In this document: in pieces, positions 1-12,506 of the stretch
How the letters are laid out: each line of letters starts with the position of its first letter
Numbering within the stretch: position 1 is the first letter of the stretch
From: Membranipora membranacea
Taxonomy: Eukaryota; Bryozoa; Gymnolaemata; Cheilostomatida; Membraniporidae
NCBI GenBank assembly: GCA_914767715.1
Contig: OU612070.1
Coordinates: 15,023,501-15,083,500, forward strand
DNA length: 60,000 nucleotides
Direction of reading: 5' to 3'
The notes under the pieces: generated by a model
What the model was told of the DNA's origin: nothing
Database searches by the model: none
Seen by the model: the letters and a program-made list of their open reading frames with translations, nothing else
Program-made: the position numbers and the translations under genes

Positions 1-587
1 AAAACGGTCTATTTACTCAAGTTAAAATAGTCAATTATAACCAGCGCACTCCGGAGTCCTCTCAAACAGTTCGTGCATCAGTTTATATACAACATGATAA
101 ATATATAAAAAGTATAATATCTGTATCCTAACTAAAGCCGAGGGCGGTTCATCAGTCAGACCGGGCATATAATACGGGGACAGGGCAACAGAACAAGTCA
201 GTTTCAGAAATGGCAAATGAGGCAAACATACATTAGAGTGAAATTGTTTATGGACGGTCTGGCATGCACTTGCAAACCGTTGCAGAGTAGATTGCATGAT
301 TTCCAGCACCGTTGGTAATCGTGAAAGTTGTATAATAATAATATTTTATTCGGGTATTTTCTCCAAGTCTGAAAATAGATATAATCGGTTAAGTTCTCTA
401 GAAATTATATATTTCGTCTGGCAGAATTGAGAACAACAAGGAGTTGCGCTACCTCTTGTCTAGCATTATTGTCCTACAAGTGCTGGGTGGGCAACATATC
501 TTTCAGTTGTTCAATGTAGCCTCTATTATCTACAAAATATTTAATGTTAAGCACACTCATCTCAGTCTAACTAAATGCAAGGGGGGG
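1..587. other. Intergenic, no gene seen
   Basis: AT-rich sequence with no convincing exon or repeat structure. A run of seven G at 581-587 directly abuts the transposon that follows. Confidence 0.5.
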
Positions 588-965
588 CAGGGGCGTATAT
601 TCTAAAATTTTTCACTCACTGACTTTTTAGAGATGAGCATAATGATCGGGCGCAGCCCGATCCACACGCCGTAGGCGTGGCGGGGAGGGTGTGGGAGGGG
701 CGCTTAAGTGCCCTCCCACCACGGAAATTTTTGCATATCGGTAGCAAAATAGTGCAAGCAGAGAGGTATTTCAATAGCTCACTGAGCTGTTGGGTACTTT
801 CAGAAAACAACTCAATAGCTGTAGAAGATTACAGGAAAAATTTTGAAAAAAAACTGACCTAAATGGGATTTGAACCCACAACAATCTGATTTACAGTGAT
901 TACACACTGAGCTATTCAGTCACTCACTGAAATCCGTGGGCCGTGAGTGCTAATATACGCCACTG
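588..965 (-). mobile_element. hAT-like MITE with tRNA-like core (copy 1)
   Basis: This 378-bp element begins CAGGGGCGTATATT and ends with the inverse of CAGTGGCGTATATT, giving imperfect terminal inverted repeats. The interior is a reverse-complement match to the element at 52465-52878, including the tRNA-like segment (about 862-938 here, minus sense, with the B-box-like GGGTT...AAYCCC) and a GC-rich palindromic stretch around 645-720. Runs of G flank both ends, consistent with an 8-bp G target duplication but not provable in such sequence. CAG-starting TIRs and 8-bp target duplications are typical of hAT elements. There is no coding capacity, so it would be non-autonomous. Confidence 0.75.
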
Positions 966-1896
966 GGGGGGGGGGGGGGGGGTTGGGATGTATACATCTA
1001 GACTGGTAAAATTAGTTGATATTAATATTTGAATCATGAAAGATGCATTTTTCTGTATCTATTAGGCTGGTAATTCCGCCCCCCCCCCCCCAACTTGGAA
1101 GGGTGAAACCGGATTAAAATTTTGATCAGATGATTTTTTTAGAAGGAGGGTACTTGCTAGACAAGCATGGAGAGAAACACAATTTATTTGATTGACAGAC
1201 AGGGAAACATAAATCGGCAAAAAATTGTGAGCAAATATATACCTGGCTAGACAAGCAAATTTCTGTCCCACTTCTTGACAAAATCAAGTTATTGACTGGA
1301 ACAGGCATTGAAATTTTCCATTGTTTCCTGGTTTAGGGAGTCATATTGCCAGCATCCATATATTAATGCAAGCTATTTCTTTCCGTCGCACTCATCTAAT
1401 TTTAGCCAGCAATGTAAATATGTTTTACAATGTAGAGTTGATGTTATTGATATGTTATTTATTGTAAGGATAAAATACTTGAGCCATTCCTACTTGTTGC
1501 ACAAACTAGCAAGCTGTTTTCGGCCAGCCCCTGACAACGAATCTGTCTATCAAGATAAGATGTGAAACTTATTGGAAAACTATGGAAACTCTTTAGCCAT
1601 CCATTGAAGCCTCTATGTTTTGTATTTGAGAGAACCAATACGGTTTATGATGCAACTTCACTTCATGGGAAGTTTTGTTTATTTGGCCAAGTCTCATATG
1701 TTAGAGCTAGCATGTATATATGTAGCATATATGTAGTTCGAACTGCCCTTATTAGACTGAATTAATGAATAAAAAAATTAAATGAATCGATTTAGTCCAA
1801 ATTCAGGAAAACAAAGCTCATCAAAAACTCACACAAAACTCATCACATCCAGTTTACACTTGCACACACAAGACCACTATAATTACTGGGTACATT
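966..1896. other. Intergenic with long G and C homopolymers
   Basis: A run of about 18 G at 965-982 is followed by a run of 13 C at 1079-1091. No exon with supporting splice sites was found. The rest is AT-rich sequence and probably the 3' flank of peptide gene A, which is read from the right. Confidence 0.45.
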
Positions 1897-3255
1897 TTAA
1901 CAACGCACTTCTGCTATTGTACTGCACCTCCTTCCAGCTGAACCCCCAACTTCTGTACACTGAAAACGAGATCTCACTGGAGTATTACAGGTTGAACCTG
2001 TGGGCAATTTAGAGAGATCATAAACCGTTCTGCAGCTACGCTTGATACGCAACAATCCGTCATCTGTAACACAATGTATGGTCTTTATGACATCACAGAT
2101 TTGTGTGAGGAAGTTACGCTTCTTCCTACGCCACTGGATACCTTGGTTGTTACTACCTCCTGTTTCCTTGAAATCTCTGTACGGTTTGTGAGTTAGTACC
2201 ACTCTTGACCCAGCGTCAGCTATGGCTACTTGGCATTCTATTGCATTCTACAAATGGATGAAAGTTGTTAGTTTCTATTATAATCTCCCAGGCTGTCTGA
2301 CCCAAAAGTGTGATCTGCTCTGATGATACCTTATGCAATTGCAATTTTATGGCCTCGTCTGTTAAGCACCGCCTATAATGAAGGACAACTCCTGACACAA
2401 CCCCATTCTGTTGCTCATTCGAAGTGAGACAAAACCAAACTGTGTGATGGTGCCTCGTATCATTTATTGAAATAAAATGACTTTTAGCTACAGTGTTGAG
2501 ATGGTGCAATAACCCTCTGGCTTTTCCTTTATAACATATTCAAAAACACAAATACTAAGGTCAATAGTAGCAATGTGTAGATGATGCCTGTGATCAAACC
2601 AGATGCGGTTGGCATATTGCTTGGGATTTAAATTGGATTTATTGAACCTACTGATGAATTCATTGACACCATACACCATACGCCGAAAACTGTGACTCTA
2701 TCTTATGACTCATGACGGAAAGTAGAAGTTTACTGCATGACATTACGTACCTCTGTGATGACACTAGTATGAGTATGTAAGTTTCTTTCACCTGCAGTCT
2801 GAAATACCAAGTAAATAAAATGCATAAAAATATTGAATGCAGCAAATGCAACATATTGAATATTACTATGTTCTGTATATGGTGACTTAATCAGCATCTT
2901 ATGAAGAATATCCCAATAAAGATTTTCTGAAATTTATCTATTTTTCGAATCTGAGTCATCGTTATGACATATTCAGTGATTGACATGAAAATTTCGGCAA
3001 TTTTTTCCATTTATTCTGACAACCGCTGCCCTCTACAAATTACATTCAAAAGCTGGACGCAAAACATTTGGTGGCAGGGAAAAAAATGGGTCTACAAGTG
3101 TCACCGTGCAGTAGACTAAAACAGAGCTAGATACAGAGCTAGACACAGAGCTAGACTCATGAAATTCCAGAACTCCGTGATACGGATACTGTTGACTGTA
3201 TACTTACCATTATTATGTAGACACTGAGAAAGCAACCGGAAATCAAACACCTCAT
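1897..3255 (-). CDS. Secreted cysteine-peptide precursor, copy A
   Basis: Three exons on the minus strand: 3208-3255 (16 codons, donor GTAAGT), 2751-2798 (16 codons, donor GTACGT) and 1897-2247 (116 codons plus TAA). The joined frame is open for 148 residues. Exon 1 starts MRCLISGC and is a hydrophobic signal peptide. Exon 3 opens with NAIEC (as in copy E), then a propeptide-like stretch, a furin-type RRKKR site, C-x6-C (CDVIKTIHC), a second R-I-K-R site immediately before SC, and a tail ending GRRCSTIAEVRC then the stop. There are seven Cys after the first furin site plus one before it, the same as copy E. The family is not recognised. The inferred role is a secreted, processed signalling or defence peptide. 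The gene model rests on conserved exon phases (all phase 0) and on alignment with copies C and E. Confidence 0.7.
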
Positions 3256-3916
3256 GATAGTTTAGTAGAATAGTAGTAACTCAATACAATGACTCAAAGC
3301 GATTGTGTACAGTAAAAGTGAAGGAAATAACTCCTGTTTCACTGGGGTAATGTTATTGAAAGAACACTAGAAGCTGTGCAACTTTTATATCAAGTGGCTT
3401 GCGGATGTGGGATGAAGAAATTGTTGCACTAAATTTATGCTGGTGTTTCGACAATTTTGTCATAGTGCGACTGTTAAACCATTTTATGTTTGTAAGCCAG
3501 TATCTGTGCATGATGCAATCACATTTAAATGAGTTTTACATTTAAATAATATGACTTCTAGCAAGCCAAAATTCAGTTCAATTTTGGATTGCAAAATGAT
3601 GTTGAAATTCTGCTGGTCATTTTGAATGAAATAGAATGAAATAAAGCAGACCACTTAATCTAATTATATACACAAAAGTCTGTGTAACTCTATCAAACCG
3701 ACAAAATTGGCCTAAGTAAGATACTGGACTGTATTCCGTGATTATTCGCAGATACCATAAAATGTCATACCCTGGCGTTTAACAGCCCTTTGCATCATCG
3801 CATGTTGAAATATGATTTTCCACAAATTTTGGTTGCTACAGGGGCATGCTAAATCAGTTAGGAATGAAAATGAAGTATACCATACTCTATGTCTGCTTGA
3901 TCATGTAAAGTGCAGC
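3256..3916. other. Upstream region of copy A
   Basis: No gene seen. By position this contains the promoter of copy A, but the TATA/initiator block found ahead of copies C and E is not recognisable here. Confidence 0.35.
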
Positions 3917-5158
3917 CAGAGACTATAGATATAGAGACCTTCCACTTGCCATGATAACGTATATAACCGATGCGAACACATTGAAAATTAGGCTCCGCCC
4001 CTTTCTGGTGGTGATTGCTTGGAGGTAAGCATACCCAGTGCTATGAATTTACTATCAAAAATTGACAAGGTGAATGATTTAGCTGTTTATTTTATAAGTA
4101 CATTCACACAAAACTCTCAATAATATCAACTGGAACAAATGAAATCTAAGATGTGCGACTTTATATAAAATATAGGCATCAAGGAAACAAAATACTTGGT
4201 GGATGACCTTTTGGTAATGTAGCCCCCATATGTATAGAAAACTGATTATTCAATGTGAAAATAGTTAAATGTGAACAAGCACTGATGTTATATTCTCCAG
4301 TTCCGTTGACTGAATTGAATTCATCAGTTAGGTCAGCACAGAAACTTTCTATAGCATAGGTCTGAGAAAAGTATCATCCTCAAAAAGTCTAAGTTTTCCC
4401 GTTTTAAGTCAGCATACTGCTGATTGTTGCCTGAAGATATGTGCTTTGAACTGCTCTGAATCTGTCTATGAAGCCCAAACAAGTTTTCAAGGCGATTTGT
4501 AAAAATAAGCTTTCCATAGCCTCAACCATCCCACAATAACTTTGAGGCAGAGAGGGAGGTCTTCTATCTCTCAATGCAGTAAATTCTATACATTTGTCAG
4601 CATTGAATTGTCAGTATGAATCTGCTGACGATGCACTTTACTCTGATGCCATTCTTACTTCAGTTTTGAATGTGTGTGTATGGTTGGTACTAGTCACCAT
4701 GATTAAATTCTTGTATATTAATCTTAGAGCATATATTAACAAACAAAAAGAAGCCCTCTTCCTCTTGTCCGCACACATGAAAACTTTGCCCGTGAAACTC
4801 ATTACAACAGCTAACCTATGACAGGCCATCATTACATCGCAGTGGGCAACAATGATGGATTATACTGCACAGCCCCCTTACTTTCTTACAAAAATACAGG
4901 CCTGTATAATATAAATCTCTGGCTAAGAATGCAACAACAAGTTGATAGTGACTTGGTGGCTGTCTAATCTGGTTTTGTCATCAAGATTGTGGTTATTTTG
5001 CCTCAAATAACTCAGGTGAAAAACCTGAAATTTTATTGAGAAAGCCATTGCTGCCTAAGGCAGCAGCGCTTACTATACAACCAGAAACCGTTAAATAACG
5101 CTGATTGGCTATTCGCATTTTATGCGCAAGTGTAAGGTCTCTATATCTATAGTCTCTG
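3917..5158. mobile_element. 1.24-kb hAT-like transposon, non-autonomous
   Basis: The left end begins CAGAGACTATAGATATAGAG and the right end (near 5130-5158) is its reverse complement, giving a terminal inverted repeat of about 25 bp that extends imperfectly inward. A 7-bp direct repeat GTGCAGC flanks both ends (3910-3916 and 5159-5165); the eighth base differs. This resembles hAT family structure. I see no transposase domain inside; the short open frames near 4594-4832 have no recognisable motif. Confidence 0.7.
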
Positions 5159-5165
5159 GTGCAGC

Positions 5166-6289
5166 TAGACTGGGGCCGATTAGTCGACAAGAAAATACTT
5201 TAGTCCATGGGCGTCAATTTAGCCTATTAGTTTATTACACAAAAGCTAAGAGTTATCTCACCTTTCCAGATAATACAATGACCACCAAATGAAAATTGTC
5301 ATTCACATCCATGATTTGCAAGGTAAACAGAAACATTGTCTAAAACACATCGTTATACCTGTTGGCAACAAAAATTGATTACTGCCCTGTCGCACCAGAG
5401 TTAATAATAATATTTGAGGATGTAAAAATCATTATCCTATGTCTGCTTTTCATTCAATGCTAAGCAATATTATCCTTCTCAACCTTTAACTGTCTCTAAT
5501 TCATGTATTTTGTGCTGATATTTCACCTTACCCTTTATGAGAAGTGATGGCATAAAATCTTCGTGGTTACTATAAATATCGCTTTCAACAATATACTAAT
5601 CGCTGCAAGAAATACCTGATGCTGATGCTCAATATGGAATTAAAGGGGGCTTGTCCCAATGAAGCTCTTGTGATCAACTGTTGTAATACCTTTTGAAAGT
5701 TGCAGATATTGTCATCTAATCCATCACCTTCCACGCCTACTCTTGTCTAGCTAACCTTAGATAAGCCATGCTTATAACTTTCACAATCATTTCTTACCTT
5801 GACACTGCCAATAAAAATAACATCAATCACATAAAAAATGACAAGAAAACTTTAAATCCCAATACAGGCATTTCTTACATGATTTTTGTTTTTTGTCGAG
5901 ATGCAATGAGTGATTGTGAGGTGATTGGTTTGTTTAAGAAACATGCCACACACAATTTCTGATGTAATAAGTAGAGGTTGGGTACCCTGAGTGAAGCATT
6001 GAAGTAAAATACGGATGGTAGGTCTTATCAATCACTCAATAATTACAACATTGTCAGTCCTGCTGAATGATCCCCTAGAAGATTAATCCCCTCATCATCC
6101 CATTGAGAGACAAGAGCCTCGCACTTAAAATGGCTCGACCGACCGGTATATAAGGGCCAGTCAATGTAAAGCGATCACCCAGCCATATCAAATTCAAATG
6201 AGGTTAGCAGCATTCAAATTCCTCCTGCTTTTTCGGAAATAAGAGGAGCAGTAGTGAATTTTCTTTAATAGGAATCAGATGTGCTTATG
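5166..6289. other. Intergenic, no gene seen
   Basis: AT-rich with no supported exon. A TATATAAG sequence near 6151 resembles a TATA box on the plus strand, but no exon follows it, so it is not annotated as a promoter. Confidence 0.4.
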
Positions 6290-8115
6290 CGTAATTGTGT
6301 GATACACATGCCCAATAAATTTTCCTTCCAAAAATTGCATCGGAAAGTGGTGAAAATACATCTGATGTCATCCAAAAACTCCCAGTTCCAATGATTTCAA
6401 ATCATCCGCTTCAAATTATGCAAGCTCTTATTGGTCGATTTTGACGTTATGATTTATGGTTTCAGAGGTTGCCTAGATACTGTTGTCAAGATTGAAATTG
6501 AATGTTGTAATAAAATCCTATAATCCCAAGTGTGATGATCCAGCATAACAATAGTTATATCATAGGCTTCTAATCAACTTTATTTATGGGTGTCTGCGAA
6601 TCCCAATTTCTTATATAACACACTTGACCACTTGAGAACGCAACGTGGACTGGCTGTAAGAGGCGGAGAGCAAGGCCATTCTCTGCCTCTAATTACACTG
6701 ATCAGCCAATGGTCTGGCTTGTCACCAGAAATACTAATTATGATTAATCCCCGTGCACCCCCTCATTAGCCTAGTACTTTAAGCTTAAACTTGCCAGGCT
6801 CAGGTACTGCTGCGAGAAATATTAGTCTTTCCTATTATCCCAGACAAAAATACCAAAAGTTTTCAGACAAGATTTCAGTCAATGAACATATCAAATCAAA
6901 ATAATCCAATCCAGAGGCAAAATGCATCGTACAAAACTGGCAGTACAGTGTTTGCATGAAACAATATTGAAAGCCGAAAACTACAATAGTTCTGAAAACA
7001 GATGATTCCTTTCTTGGCGGAATATGCATACAAGATCTGTTTAAAAACATGTCAAAAATTGTCATCTTAATGGTTCAACGTGAAAGCATCCATGAAGTGA
7101 AGATTTCTCCAGTTAATCAGCTTCAAAACAAGCCCAAAATTGACCTTGTCGGACCACTACAAGCTTTTCTATGAGGCATTGAAGTCGGCCCTTTCAATAA
7201 TTGCTCGTGAAATCGGAAAGCCTTGGTGTGAGGTCACAGCAGGGTTTTTGACCGATATTCGAAAATTTTTGTATATGGAATTATTAAAGTGAAACCAACT
7301 TTTTCCCCAACGAAATATGCGTTTATCTCCTTCAATTTTTGCTTTGGATTGATGTCTATGATGCCATGAGCTACGTTGGATTTCATCTCAATTCATCCAA
7401 TTTTGACGAAATTACACGAGTCCAAAGTTTTAAATGGTAGACATATTTACAAAGTGTATGTCTATGACATCATAGCCCCTGCGCAAGGCTCGAGAGCAGC
7501 TAGCGTCAGCGAGGCTTAACTTTGATAAGACGTAAGCTTAGCCCTAGTTGACCAATTGAGCTGTTCTTGGGCTCATTTTAAAGCTTATAAGCTGGAGCAG
7601 TTCCTTTGATTATTTTGAGGTTCATTTCATGGATGCTTTAAGTCTTGAAGTGTCACCAAAGGCAGGGATTGCACAGAGTTTAATCATAATTGGTAATTTG
7701 CAGGTGACTAGCAAAACCATTGGTTAGTTAGTAAATGTAATGTCTCATCTTGTCCAAATTTTCCGGTGTTTTCCAAAAGAATTCCTCATGTGGTCAAATT
7801 GGTTATAAAAGATTTTTGGATTTGCGTCACTAATAAATAACAATTAATTGCAGTTTTTAATAATAGTAATTGTCATTGTAGACACCGAATAAGGTCACTT
7901 ATTGTGCTGGCTCATCACACTTTGAGACTATAGGATTTTATTACAATGGTCAATTTAAATCTTGGCAACGGTGTCTTGCCATCTCTGAAACCATAAATCA
8001 TGAATACCAAATATAGAACCCATATCATTCTAAGCAGATATTTTTCGAAACACCGCGGCTAGTTTGAAATAATTCAGATGTATTTTCACCACTATTTGAG
8101 TAAAAGTTGATCGGG
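6290..8115. repeat. Inverted repeat pair, foldback-type element
   Basis: Sequence at about 6290-6560 is a diverged reverse complement of about 7880-8115. The phrases around CTGAAACCATAAATCAT, TATAGGATTTTATTACAA and CAGATGTATTTTCACCAC recur in opposite orientation. A further copy of the right arm lies at about 12540-12780. Between the arms (7115-7260) is a segment that recurs in reverse orientation at 14610-14780. This looks like a foldback or MITE-type mobile element; the exact ends are unclear. Confidence 0.6.
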
Positions 8116-9169
8116 CATGTTCTTTACATGATGATGCACCAGAACATTCCATTCCGATATAGAAGAAAAGTCATCATTGCTTCTCTTACACAAAAAAAAG
8201 GTAGAGTTTAACTGCGGCTCACCCTAATTGAGGTAAATACGGTAGGTGATTGATTTACTTTTAGGGAGGTCCTTTTGAAAATACTGTTAAACTTTCAGAA
8301 CTACCATCAGAGAAGCCATATGATTATGCTTCTTATAAAAATCAAACTCAATTACATTTTTTTGGCTTAATGGATGGCAAAAAAATATCATAAAATTGTT
8401 TAAGGCTGTTAAATACAAAGAAAATATAATTGAAGTATCCGCCACAAACTCTAACAAACAACTTGGGCTACTGTTCTGCACCCTGTTCCTCCTGCTCCAT
8501 TGAACAATTTATTGATCGTTGGTGCTCCTGGACCTGCTCCTGGAGTGTCCCGCTTCCTTCTAAAATCTGTTTCACAATGTGTCGTCGTAATAACTTTACA
8601 TTTTGTCGAGAAAGAACTTCGCTTCTTTCTCTGCTCTGTATTACCGCCTTTTATTTGGCAGGTAATCGCATTCTGGAACATAAAATTTCTCCACTCATTG
8701 ATTCTGTATTAAACATGTTTAAAAAAGGAAACCAAATCAAATTACCGAAAATTTTGATGCAGTGTGCTCACAAAATGCCTAGGCGATACATCAGCACTTT
8801 ACAACTTTCTATCAAAGTGTCACACAGAATCCATCTGAAGAAAACATACTGTTGGCGACATCATACATTGGTAGTGATATTCCCTTGAGAAAGTCATAAG
8901 GAATTAAAACAAACCTGCTCTGTTTTAGTGAAGGTTTGATCCTGCATAGCAATCTGATCTTACGATATTACATAAAGGATTCATGGACGTATTCATGAGT
9001 ATGTAGACTAGGATCAAGTGACATGTGAGTTCTGAGCTGTTGAAGCTGTGTTACGGTGTCAGAAACGAGAGTGTTAGCAAAGAGAAGGTAACCCTGTTCA
9101 ATATATAAACAAAAATTACCTGTCTTTCTCGATAGGACAGCATTGTGTGTGATTTAATATCAAAGCTTT
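7852..9169. repeat. Segmental duplication unit (copy B block)
   Basis: This block aligns over its whole length with 12507-13817, in the same orientation, from the GTCATTG...GACACYGAATAAGG stretch to GATTTAATATCAA. It carries exons 2 and 3 of the peptide gene. The match stops before the position of exon 1 of copy C, so copy B did not receive that exon in the duplication. Confidence 0.75.
8451..8953 (-). CDS. Cysteine-peptide precursor copy B, signal exon not found
   Basis: Two exons are clear on the minus strand: 8915-8953 (13 codons, acceptor CAG, donor GTTTGT) and 8451-8672 (73 codons plus TAG). The second starts NAITC, has a QRKKR furin-type site, C-x6-C (CKVITTTHC), a second FRRKR site, then a short Gly/Ala/Pro-rich linker and CRTVAQVVC then the stop. 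Compared with copies A and E the C-terminal part is shortened and lacks three Cys. The homologous exon 1 of copy C lies outside the duplicated block, and I found no signal-peptide exon between 9000 and 12400. The copy is therefore either 5'-truncated or uses an unrecognised first exon. Both visible exons are open and well conserved, so it may still be used. Confidence 0.5.
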
Positions 9170-10057
9170 AGAGACTGATCAAGCTGATAAGAAATCCTAA
9201 AACCAGGCAATTCCAGCCGCAAGCTAACAGTAAAACCACTACAGCAGTACTTCAAAGACTTATTCAATGTTTATTTTACAACTGTACTGAAACACTTGCA
9301 GTAGTGAATGTAACAGCATTGTCAGCAATCAGATGATTTGGAATGCAAAATAATTTAGTGCAAACAATATTTTTATCATGACAATCTACAAATGTATAAA
9401 TTCAGTTCAGTGGCATTGTTTTTTACGCAAGGGTAGTAAAATGTGGTGATGATTTTCAATACAATGTGCCCATTTTGCAGCAAGGCATAGGTCTCAGTGC
9501 TGCTTAGGGCCTTGTACATAGGTACCGAACTTTGGCTTGTCACCTGATAGCACTCTATCAGAAAAAAGGTAACCCTCAAACACAACTTCAGAAAAATTAA
9601 TCAATAATACTATTTGCACAGACATGAGACTTCCCCAAACAATCTCGATCTTGTCGCTGTTCTCAACCTTTATTCCCGCGGTAGAGCTGCTGAGGTCACT
9701 TTGTGCAGGCTGGTCAACTCCTGTCCAGGAAGCTAAAAAATAGTTCTGATTGAATTATCAGATGGCATATACCTTGATTGAAACAATGAATCAATATGAT
9801 TTTGAACCCGATAACACCCAGGGTAACAAAAAAAATATTTAGGTGAAAAAAAAACCTGGAAGATACGGAGCAAGACCAGGTTGGGGTGTGGAGGGGAGGA
9901 GGCAAGGCAGGGTCTGAGTCACCGGACAATAAAGAAGCATAATTCAAACCCATCCATAGCCTGGAACCTGTACAACTAACTGTACTCATGCCATCAATAT
10001 GTGTTAGCCAGCATGAGAAAACAGAGGTGCTACCCAATAATTTGAACTGTTGCCTAC
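8954..10057. other. Intergenic, no gene seen
   Basis: The segmental duplication ends at about 9169; the rest has no supported gene. A minus-strand stretch near 9480-9745 is open in one frame but lacks convincing splice partners. Confidence 0.35.
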
Positions 10058-10416
10058 CTTCAGTCTGAGGTCTGGAAAGTTGACAGAGTTGGTACTGAGG
10101 TGTTTGGGATTTCCACTGTAGTTCTTAGCCTTTGCAACTGTGACACCCGCCTGCAAACTAATCTTAAAACAAAGATATGTTGTACAATATTCCCATCTTT
10201 AATTATTTAAATTTTGCAAATTATAGTGAACTACTGGAAAATGATTCATATTTCAAGCATATCATCATTAACTGGCTTTCCTCCTTGCCACTAGAATTGC
10301 ACAGATTTACGTACAAAAGCTCAAGGACATACCTGGCTTGCCATGCTCTCCTAAAGCTCATTTGTGACAATCTTTCCCTCAACACCATTTTTCTTTCAAA
10401 GCTGAACGCCCTAAAG
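10058..10416 (-). other. Two exon-like segments of an unknown gene
   Basis: On the minus strand, 10333-10416 is bounded by TAG/GTATGT and is open in only one phase, encoding a basic stretch containing FERKMVLRERLSQMSFRRAW. It ends in phase 2. The next segment, 10058-10150, bounded by CAG/GTAGGC, supplies the missing base and stays open for 29 more codons, then stops at TGA just before the donor-like site. These may be the last coding exons of an unrecognised gene whose upstream part would lie in or beyond the simple repeat at 10.6-11.5 kb. No family is recognised and chance is possible. Confidence 0.25.
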
Positions 10417-10586
10417 CTACAAAAGAATGATAATGATTATTCGTTTGTTTTGATTGCTATGGCAATGGTGATGATGCAAGAATTAGGTGATAATACTGTC
10501 AAAACATGCGAGTAACAGTAATAGGCTCTATCCATTCCAGTTTTGTGGATTGAGGCCAAAATCCAATTGTAAAACCATAAGAATAT

Positions 10587-11510
10587 CACTACTGCTTCTG
10601 CTGCCTTTATTGCTTCTACTGTAGCTACTGCCACTACTGCCGCTACTGCTGCTTCTGCTGCTACTGCCTCTTCTGCTGCTACTGCCGCTACTGCTGCTAC
10701 TGCTTCTACTGCTGCCCCTGCTACTGCATCTACCTCGGCTACTGCGGCTATTGCTGCTACTGCTTCTACTGAAGCTTCTGCTTCTGCTGCAGCTACTGCC
10801 GCTACTACTTATACTGCTGCTTCTGACGCTACTGCTTATATTGCAGCCACTTCTGCTGCTTCTGCTTCTACTGAAGCTAGAGCTGCTACTTCTGATACTG
10901 CTTCTGCTGCTTCTACTGCTGCTACTGCTGCTTCTACATCAACTTCAGCTACTGCTGCCACTACTTCGACTGCTGCTGCAGCTACTACTGATACTGCTTC
11001 TTCTGACGCTTCCACCTCTACTCCAGCAACATCAGCTGCTACTGCTTCTACTGCTGCTACTGCTGCTACTTCTAATACTGCTTCTGCTGCTTCTACTGAA
11101 GCTAGAGCTGCTACTTCTGATACTGCTTCTGCTGCTTCTACTGCTGCTACTGCTGCTTCTACATCAACTTCAGCTACTGCTGCCACTACTTCGACTGCTG
11201 CTGCAGCTACTACTGATACTGCTTCTTCTGACGCTTCCACCTCTACTCCAGCAACATCAGCTGCTACTGCTTCTACTGCTGCTACTGCTGCTACTTCTAA
11301 TACTGCTTCTGCTGCTTCTACTGATACTACTACTTCTACTGCTGCATCTGCTGCTACTGCATCAACTTCAGATACTGCTGCTACTGCTTCTACTGAAGCT
11401 ACTGCTGCTACTGCCGCTACTGCCGCTAATGATGTTACTGCTTCTACTGCTACTGCCTCTACTTCAGCTACTGCGGCTGCTGCCGCTTCTGCTGCTGCTG
11501 CTCTTGCATG
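10587..11510. repeat. GCTACT/GCTTCT minisatellite with 225-bp duplication
   Basis: About 920 bp is built from GCT, ACT and TCT triplets with scattered variants. A 225-bp block is tandemly duplicated (a GAAGCTAGAGCTGC landmark occurs at 10873 and 11098). One plus-strand frame from about 10572 to 11565 is open for roughly 330 codons of Ala/Thr/Ser with occasional Asp, Glu, Tyr and Pro, but it has no ATG and begins just after a TAA. Another plus frame is almost pure Leu, and one minus frame is Ala/Val/Glu-rich. Because several frames are open, openness alone does not prove coding. Confidence 0.85.
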
Positions 11511-11565
11511 CTCCCTTTATGAAAGCCTACTTGTGATATCTTACCTCGTAAGCCGTTATTTGTAC

Positions 11566-12506
11566 TAGATAAATAATGCTTCTATTGCCACTCAAAAAAA
11601 CTGAAGTGCATACTGCAAATTACAAATCAAAGCCTGGAAGGCTATTGTTAACAGTTTGTTTTTCACAATATTATCTTGACCAATGGTAATAATCATGCAG
11701 GGACACTGTGAGACAAAACAGAGATGCTTTAAATTAACCAACCTTCATTTGTTGACTGGATCGGTACTGATATCGATTTTTCACGTCAAAATATTGTAAA
11801 TCAAGAAGCTAACGATTAGAAATCTTTACATTGTGAATTTGTAAAGCAAAACAACCACTGCTGCTGTCAGAGTATTCTCATAGCAATGGACAACAACAAA
11901 AATTCACTCGGAAAGGAATATTTTTGAGTGATATAAAATCGATTTTAATGTGCAAAAATGTTTTTAGGGTATATTATCTCCCCTGTTACAGATTACCTCT
12001 AGATTATATTTGCCAAGGCAACCATTGACCAACACTGATTTGTTATATTGACTGGTGCCCCTTGTTGGTATCCAGATAATGCAGATAGGTGTAAAGTGAG
12101 ATTGGAGAGACACCAGAATTATTGTACTAGAATCATGCTCAATGATGAGGATTATAACGAAACCAGATTACCGATGCTCAAACTTGATTAACTAAATGTA
12201 CATCTCCAGCTCTTATGTTTCCCTTTTGTGGCTTAAGTTTCATCCCTTTCTTATTAAAGATCATCAATCATTTAATAAAACTTCCCTCGTTGATACCAAT
12301 GTTTTTAACAGTTTCACCTGCGTGGTCCTATGTGTCATTTAAGACTTGATAATCAAATTAAAATCGATATTTATATATATGTTTAGGTAAGCAAAAAACA
12401 ACAATATTCATATATATATTTATATATTTATTTATATATGTCATATATATATTACATATATATAAATGAATGAATATTACTATTACTATTTATTACAATA
12501 ATACAA
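11566..12506. other. Intergenic, AT-rich tract at its end
   Basis: No gene seen. An AT-rich low-complexity tract with TATATA repeats occupies about 12362-12475, immediately left of the duplicated block that contains copy C. Confidence 0.5.

Noticed and set aside
6144-6160. TATATAAG promoter-like sequence on the plus strand
   Set aside because: No exon or start codon with support follows; a single TATA motif in AT-rich DNA is weak.
8430-8888. 152-codon plus-strand frame over copy B
   Set aside because: Antisense of the cysteine-peptide exon 3; no homologous intact frame in copies A or E.
10836-11240. Ala/Val/Glu-rich minus-strand open frame
   Set aside because: Reverse reading of the same triplet repeat; several frames are open at once.
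10751-11536. Long plus-strand open frame of nearly pure leucine
   Set aside because: By-product of the GCT/ACT/TCT repeat read in another frame; its ATG lies within the repeat and there is no signal or domain.
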